Part shown: piece by piece, positions 60,238 to 64,000 of the stretch
Numbering within the stretch: position 1 is the stretch's first letter
How the letters are laid out: each line of letters opens with the position of its first letter
Assembly (NCBI RefSeq): GCF_009193215.1
Contig: NZ_VYVA01000002.1
Coordinates: 1 to 64,000, forward strand
Length of the DNA: 64,000 nt
Direction: 5' to 3'
Origin: Flavicella marina
Lineage (GTDB): Bacteria > Bacteroidota > Bacteroidia > Flavobacteriales > Flavobacteriaceae
Notes under the pieces: generated by a model
What the model was told of the DNA's origin: nothing
The model's database searches: none
What the model saw: only the letters and a program-made list of their open reading frames with translations
Position numbers and translations under genes: made by a program

Positions 60238-62013
60238 TTATTTTCTTCCGTACAGAGACTCGTATAAGTCTTTGTAGATTTCCTTGATTACTTTTCTTTT
60301 CATCTTTAAGGTAGGTGTCAAATGTCCTGCTTCAATACTCCAAATATCAGGTGTAAGTTTAAAAGTTTTAATTTGTTCCCACTTTCCGAAATCTTGGTTG
60401 CAATTGTCTATTTCGTGTTGAATTCTAGAAATTACATTTTCATTGAGACACAAGGCTTCATTTCCAGGTTGTAAGTCAACCGATTTTCTACGAGCCCATT
60501 CTTTAATGAAATCGAAGTTAGGCTGAATCAATGCAGCGGGCATTTTTTCACCTTCTCCTACGACCATTATTTGTTCTATAAATCGAGATTGTTTCAATTC
60601 GTTTTCCAGTAGGGCAGGTGCCACATACTTTCCTCCAGAAGTTTTAAACATTTCTTTTTTACGGTCGGTTATTTTCAAGAAATTATCATCAGATAACTCG
60701 CCAATATCACCGGTATGAAAATAATCACCAGTCATTACACTTGCCGTTTTTTCTTCATCTTTATAATAACCGAGCATTACATTTGGGCCTTTGACTAAGA
60801 TTTCTCCATCTTCAGCAATCTTAACTTCTACGTTGTCTATGATTCTACCTACAGTTCCAATACGAATACCTTTGTTGAAAGGACAATTTACAGAAATTAC
60901 AGGAGAAGTTTCTGTCAATCCATATCCTTCTAATATGGGCATACCTGCAGCAGAAAACACTCGAATCAATCTAGGTTGTAATGGGGCTGAACCAGATACT
61001 AAAGTATTCATTTTACCACCTAAGGCCTCTTTCCATTTTGAAAAAATCAATTTCCTAGCTAGTTTTAACTGAGTCTCATACCACCATCCATTTGCTCGGT
61101 AAGGTTCAAAACGCAAACCTAAATTCAACGCCCAAAAGAACAAACCTTTTTTGATTCCCGATAGATTTGTACCTTTTTCTACTATGGCATCGTAAATTTT
61201 TTCATACAATCGAGGTACCGCTGTCATGATATCTGGCTGTACTTCTTTCAGATTGTCACTAATAGTTTCTTGCGCTTGAGCAAAGTGAATTTCTATTCCA
61301 CAATACATGTATAAATAGTGTATAATACGTTCAAATACGTGACATACAGGTAAAAAACTTAGGGCTTTCGCTTTTCCTAATTCAAGAGGAACTCTAGGTG
61401 TACTATCAAGCGTATTTGATACTAGATTCTTATGTGATAACATTACACCTTTTGGTTTGCCTGTTGTTCCTGAGGTATAAATAATGGTGGCCAAATCATC
61501 AGGTTGAACTTTTTCTTTTAGTGCATCAACTTCACTTGCATTACTTGTGTCTTCTCCTAATTCGAGTACCTCTTTCCAATTAGCTTCGCCTTCAACTTCA
61601 TCAAAGGTATATATAGCTTTCAGTTTTGTATTGTCTTTGATTTGATTCAATTTCTCTACAATTCCAGCATCTGACACAAAACAATAAGTAGCTTCAGAGT
61701 GATTTAAGATATATTCGTAATCTTCTTTACTAATAGTAGGATAAATCGGGATTGTTTGAGCACCAAGTTGTAATACTCCCATGTCCATCACATTCCATTC
61801 CGTACGGTTTGTGGTAGATATAAGTGCAATTTTATCATTGGGTTTGACTCCGAGCTTTAGTAGTCCTCTACTAATTTTATTGAACTGATCAATATATTCT
61901 TTTGAAGAGAGACTTTCCCAGGTATCTCCGTACTTCGTTGAAAAAGCTTTTTCAAGGTTGTAAGTTTCTAATTGGTATTGTGGAAAATCAAAAAGTACTG
62001 AAATGTTTTTCAT
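60238..62013 (-). CDS. Long-chain-fatty-acid--CoA ligase (AMP-binding)
   Basis: 591 residues of the adenylate-forming family. P-loop-like IIYTSGTTGKPKGVMLSH (about 175-192), YGLTETSPVIS (about 365-375), HTGDIGEL, and KITDRKKEMFKTSGGKYVAP with the catalytic region near the C terminus. Activates fatty acids for degradation or lipid synthesis; the FAA1/long-chain type. Its stop lies 3 bases from the priA stop (converging). Confidence 0.92.
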   Translation of the reverse strand: MKNISVLFDFPQYQLETYNLEKAFSTKYGDTWESLSSKEYIDQFNKISRGLLKLGVKPNDKIALISTTNRTEWNVMDMGVLQLGAQTIPIYPTISKEDYEYILNHSEATYCFVSDAGIVEKLNQIKDNTKLKAIYTFDEVEGEANWKEVLELGEDTSNASEVDALKEKVQPDDLATIIYTSGTTGKPKGVMLSHKNLVSNTLDSTPRVPLELGKAKALSFLPVCHVFERIIHYLYMYCGIEIHFAQAQETISDNLKEVQPDIMTAVPRLYEKIYDAIVEKGTNLSGIKKGLFFWALNLGLRFEPYRANGWWYETQLKLARKLIFSKWKEALGGKMNTLVSGSAPLQPRLIRVFSAAGMPILEGYGLTETSPVISVNCPFNKGIRIGTVGRIIDNVEVKIAEDGEILVKGPNVMLGYYKDEEKTASVMTGDYFHTGDIGELSDDNFLKITDRKKEMFKTSGGKYVAPALLENELKQSRFIEQIMVVGEGEKMPAALIQPNFDFIKEWARRKSVDLQPGNEALCLNENVISRIQHEIDNCNQDFGKWEQIKTFKLTPDIWSIEAGHLTPTLKMKRKVIKEIYKDLYESLYGRK

Positions 62014-62131
62014 TCTTAAAACGTAAAGGTTAAATAAATTAACAGATGTTAATTACTAGCTAATATAAAATAAATTTTTAAAGATGTAATTTAAAATGAG
62101 GCTACAACTTGTTTTCTGTTGTTAAGCATCA

Positions 62132-62830
62132 TTAATTTTTTTTATAATTACTTAAAATATTGATGTCGTTCGCTTCCATTATTTGACCTAAAAACTTTAT
62201 TGTCATTCGAATATCTTCTTTAGAAATAAGATATGTATTGAATTCATCATTATAATCGTAATAAACGACAAGGTCTAATTTTTTTACTTTGAATATTTTT
62301 ATTTGAATGTCTTTTAGGTTGACATATTCGGCTTTCTCCAATTTTTTTGTTTTTTTATTGAAGTATGCCAAACCTTTGCAATCCCCTAAATAGCGAAACC
62401 TCTTGGGTAATGATTTTTTATCATATTGAAAAGTGATTACAATTTCGTTATCTGTATCTTTTTCTATTCTCCAAGAATTGTCGTCTATCGTTCCGTTAAC
62501 TTTGTCTTTTGTGTTGTGTGTTTTGTCGAAGGTACGCAGTTGTTTTTTAGTAGGTTCTTTGCCATTTTCTTTTAAGAGTATCCATCTTTTCCCCACTTCT
62601 TGAGTAGCATCAAATTTTGCTATTTGTATGGTTGTTTTACCTCCTATTACATTGGTTGTATTAACATCAAACGAATACTGAGCATCAGAATCTTTTAAAT
62701 TTTCTAACAAAAAATTTTCATCAAAATGGTATTCTTTTAGTGTTTTTAAAACTTCTGACTTTTGTGCTGTTGCAATGAAAGTTACAAGAGACAACAAGAA
62801 GATACAAGCGTTTTTCATATTGGATTTCAT
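62132..62830 (-). CDS. Exported protein of unknown function
   Basis: 232 residues with a signal peptide ending TFIATAQ (a second Met at residue 5 is an equally good start). The rest is Lys/Asp-rich with alternating beta-strand patterns (YSFDVNTTNV, NEIVITFQYD, LDLVVYYDYND). No domain recognised. Stands alone on the minus strand. Confidence 0.7.
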   Translation of the reverse strand: MKSNMKNACIFLLSLVTFIATAQKSEVLKTLKEYHFDENFLLENLKDSDAQYSFDVNTTNVIGGKTTIQIAKFDATQEVGKRWILLKENGKEPTKKQLRTFDKTHNTKDKVNGTIDDNSWRIEKDTDNEIVITFQYDKKSLPKRFRYLGDCKGLAYFNKKTKKLEKAEYVNLKDIQIKIFKVKKLDLVVYYDYNDEFNTYLISKEDIRMTIKFLGQIMEANDINILSNYKKN

Positions 62831-62910
62831 TTTTACCTAAAAGATAGGAAAAATTCATAAAATAGAAAACAGTAAAATCCCTTCGATAGAAAGGGATTGT
62901 TTAGATGTCG

Positions 62911-63306
62911 TTAGTTGTTTTCTATGTCACTTATATGGTGTTCTAGTGCTTTTACTGAGATTTGTATTTCAACAATTAAAAAAGCCAAAGATATAATGAG
63001 CAATACCAGTGCAATTCCGAACACCCAAACTGCTAAAAGATTAAGTTCAATATAAATCAAAAACATCGTAAGTACGCATAACAATAAACTGCTAATACCA
63101 AAAATTTGCATTGACCTTGTCAAGTAAAGACGCTGTTTTATGTTTTTAATCTGTTTTATGAGCACGCTATCTTTGTTTTTTAAGTAGGTGTCATGCAAAC
63201 TCCGAACCACTGTTGCATAGGCTAAAAACCGATTGGTGTAGGCCAACATGATCAAAGAGATTGCAGAAAATAGTAGAGCGGGTGTTGTGAGTGTTAATTC
63301 TTTCAT
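62911..63306 (-). CDS. DUF2721 family membrane protein
   Basis: 131 residues with three hydrophobic helices (about 8-25, 66-88, 92-115). The order LTTPALLFSAISLIMLAYTNRF, then a charged loop IKQIKNIKQRLYLTRSMQIFG, is that of DUF2721 proteins. Function unknown. Confidence 0.8.
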   Translation of the reverse strand: MKELTLTTPALLFSAISLIMLAYTNRFLAYATVVRSLHDTYLKNKDSVLIKQIKNIKQRLYLTRSMQIFGISSLLLCVLTMFLIYIELNLLAVWVFGIALVLLIISLAFLIVEIQISVKALEHHISDIENN

Positions 63307-63432
63307 TGAAACAAAGTGTTTTACTTTTTCTAAATTAAGAAGTTATTTACACATAACACACAATTGATCAATTCAAATTGTAATTTTTTTTATAGAATAA
63401 TGAATTCTAATCTCTCATAGGGTAGTTTTCCT

Positions 63433-64000
63433 CTATAGTTTAAGCGTATCAAGTAAATAGGATGCTCCCTTTTGGTCGATAATCCAAATCTCTAGGGTAG
63501 TAGCGTCGTTTTTCAGTTTTATTTTTTTATCTAAAACAAAAGATTTCAATGGATTTACTTCACAAAGTTTTATTTGCTTGGTTGTGTTGTCTTTGTTACT
63601 GATTTTTAACACAGCTTGTCCAGATCTAAACACACCGTACTTACCAGTTATTTTTTTAGATTTTGAAGTATATTCAAGCTTTTGTGTGATTACACCTGTG
63701 CGGTTTACATCTAATATTGGTAGTGAAGCAATTTTAGCAGCAGCTTGAGTTTCTTGGTATTCAAAACTTTGTCCTGGTGCTAGGGTGTGAATAGGAGTTC
63801 TAACTTCCGTTTCTAGATATCCCGTTTCTAACGCACTGTTATAGATAGACACATTGATGTTTTCTTCATAAGTTTTTGTTTTGTCTAGGGGTTCAAAAAG
63901 TTTCACAAATGCCGTCATGTTTGTCTTGTTGACAAAACCAACCCAAGGCTTGGAAGCGATGATGTGAAAACCAGCCATGATATAGTAGTCATAGTGGATC
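63433..64000 (-). CDS. C-terminal part of an envelope/carbohydrate-related protein (partial)
   Basis: The reading frame is open to the window edge (64000), so the true start is outside; the ATG at 63978 lies in conserved-looking sequence (HIIASKPWVGFVNKTN). The visible ~189 residues include FVKLFEPLDKTKTYEENINV and TPIHTLAPGQSFEYQE. These resemble the C-terminal part of DUF4380/aldose-epimerase-like proteins, a weak judgement. Confidence 0.6.
   Translation of the reverse strand, partial: IHYDYYIMAGFHIIASKPWVGFVNKTNMTAFVKLFEPLDKTKTYEENINVSIYNSALETGYLETEVRTPIHTLAPGQSFEYQETQAAAKIASLPILDVNRTGVITQKLEYTSKSKKITGKYGVFRSGQAVLKISNKDNTTKQIKLCEVNPLKSFVLDKKIKLKNDATTLEIWIIDQKGASYLLDTLKL

Noticed and set aside
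63411-63440. A TAGGGTAG word resembling the Rrf2 motif
   Set aside because: The CTAAT part is at the wrong spacing (N6 instead of N7) and the site lies just 5'-ward of a gene end on the minus strand, not at a promoter.
1-64000. Mobile elements, prophage, toxin-antitoxin or restriction/CRISPR defence genes
   Set aside because: No transposase, integrase, nuclease-defence or toxin-antitoxin pair was recognised; gene order looks like stable core chromosome.

Overview
The window is AT-rich chromosomal DNA from a gliding-type member of the Flavobacteriaceae (Bacteroidota). Evidence: the gliding lipoprotein gene gldB, OmpA and TonB proteins of flavobacterial type, small proteins typical of the phylum (DUF4834, DUF2061, DUF2721), and promoters that fit the Bacteroidota form TTG-N17-20-TAnnTTTG rather than the E. 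coli form. The genus cannot be fixed from this sequence. No insertion sequence, phage, CRISPR array or tRNA was seen.

Layout. 1-80: 3' end of a 5S rRNA gene and its terminator. 0.2-8 kb: OmpA/thrombospondin-repeat protein, gldB, nadE, c-di-AMP cyclase cdaA, an ABC exporter and truA. 8.2-12.4 kb: SRP RNA, transaldolase, and the thrS-infC-rpmI-rplT translation operon. 12.5-24.5 kb: a DnaQ-type exonuclease, a GH3/beta-lactamase fusion, rsmE, an envelope protein with a 16-unit 81-bp repeat, fabI, a glycosyltransferase, udk and a DivIC-like gene. 24.6-33.2 kb: methionine/SAM genes metK, metY, metX, thrA and metZ. 33.4-39.1 kb: a MACPF-like lipoprotein, an outer-membrane barrel receptor and a LytS/LytTR two-component pair. 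39.1-48 kb: an Rrf2 regulator and an assimilatory sulfate-reduction operon with its siroheme and ferredoxin genes. 49.3-56.8 kb: a heme/tetrapyrrole acquisition locus. 56.8-64 kb: glutathione peroxidase, priA, an acyl-CoA ligase and envelope proteins of unknown role.

How the genes work together. The sulfur operon reduces activated sulfate to sulfide (CysD, CysN, CysH, ferredoxin-dependent sulfite reductase). CobA and a Met8-like enzyme make its siroheme; an FNR-type reductase and a 2Fe-2S ferredoxin supply electrons. Sulfide can then be used by MetY or MetZ with the activated homoserine made by ThrA and MetX, and MetK turns methionine into SAM. Three different RNA devices guard this branch within 2.5 kb: a SAM-II riboswitch before metK, a Met-codon leader-peptide attenuator before metY, and a SAM-I riboswitch before metX. 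The Rrf2 regulator appears to act through a shared 20-bp motif found before its own gene and twice before the cys operon. The heme locus combines an AraC-type regulator, a CbiX/CbiK-like chelatase lipoprotein, an FMN-binding 4Fe-4S membrane protein, a TonB receptor, an HmuY-like lipoprotein and a ChaN-like protein. It may be a cell-surface-to-periplasm system that strips metal from tetrapyrroles.
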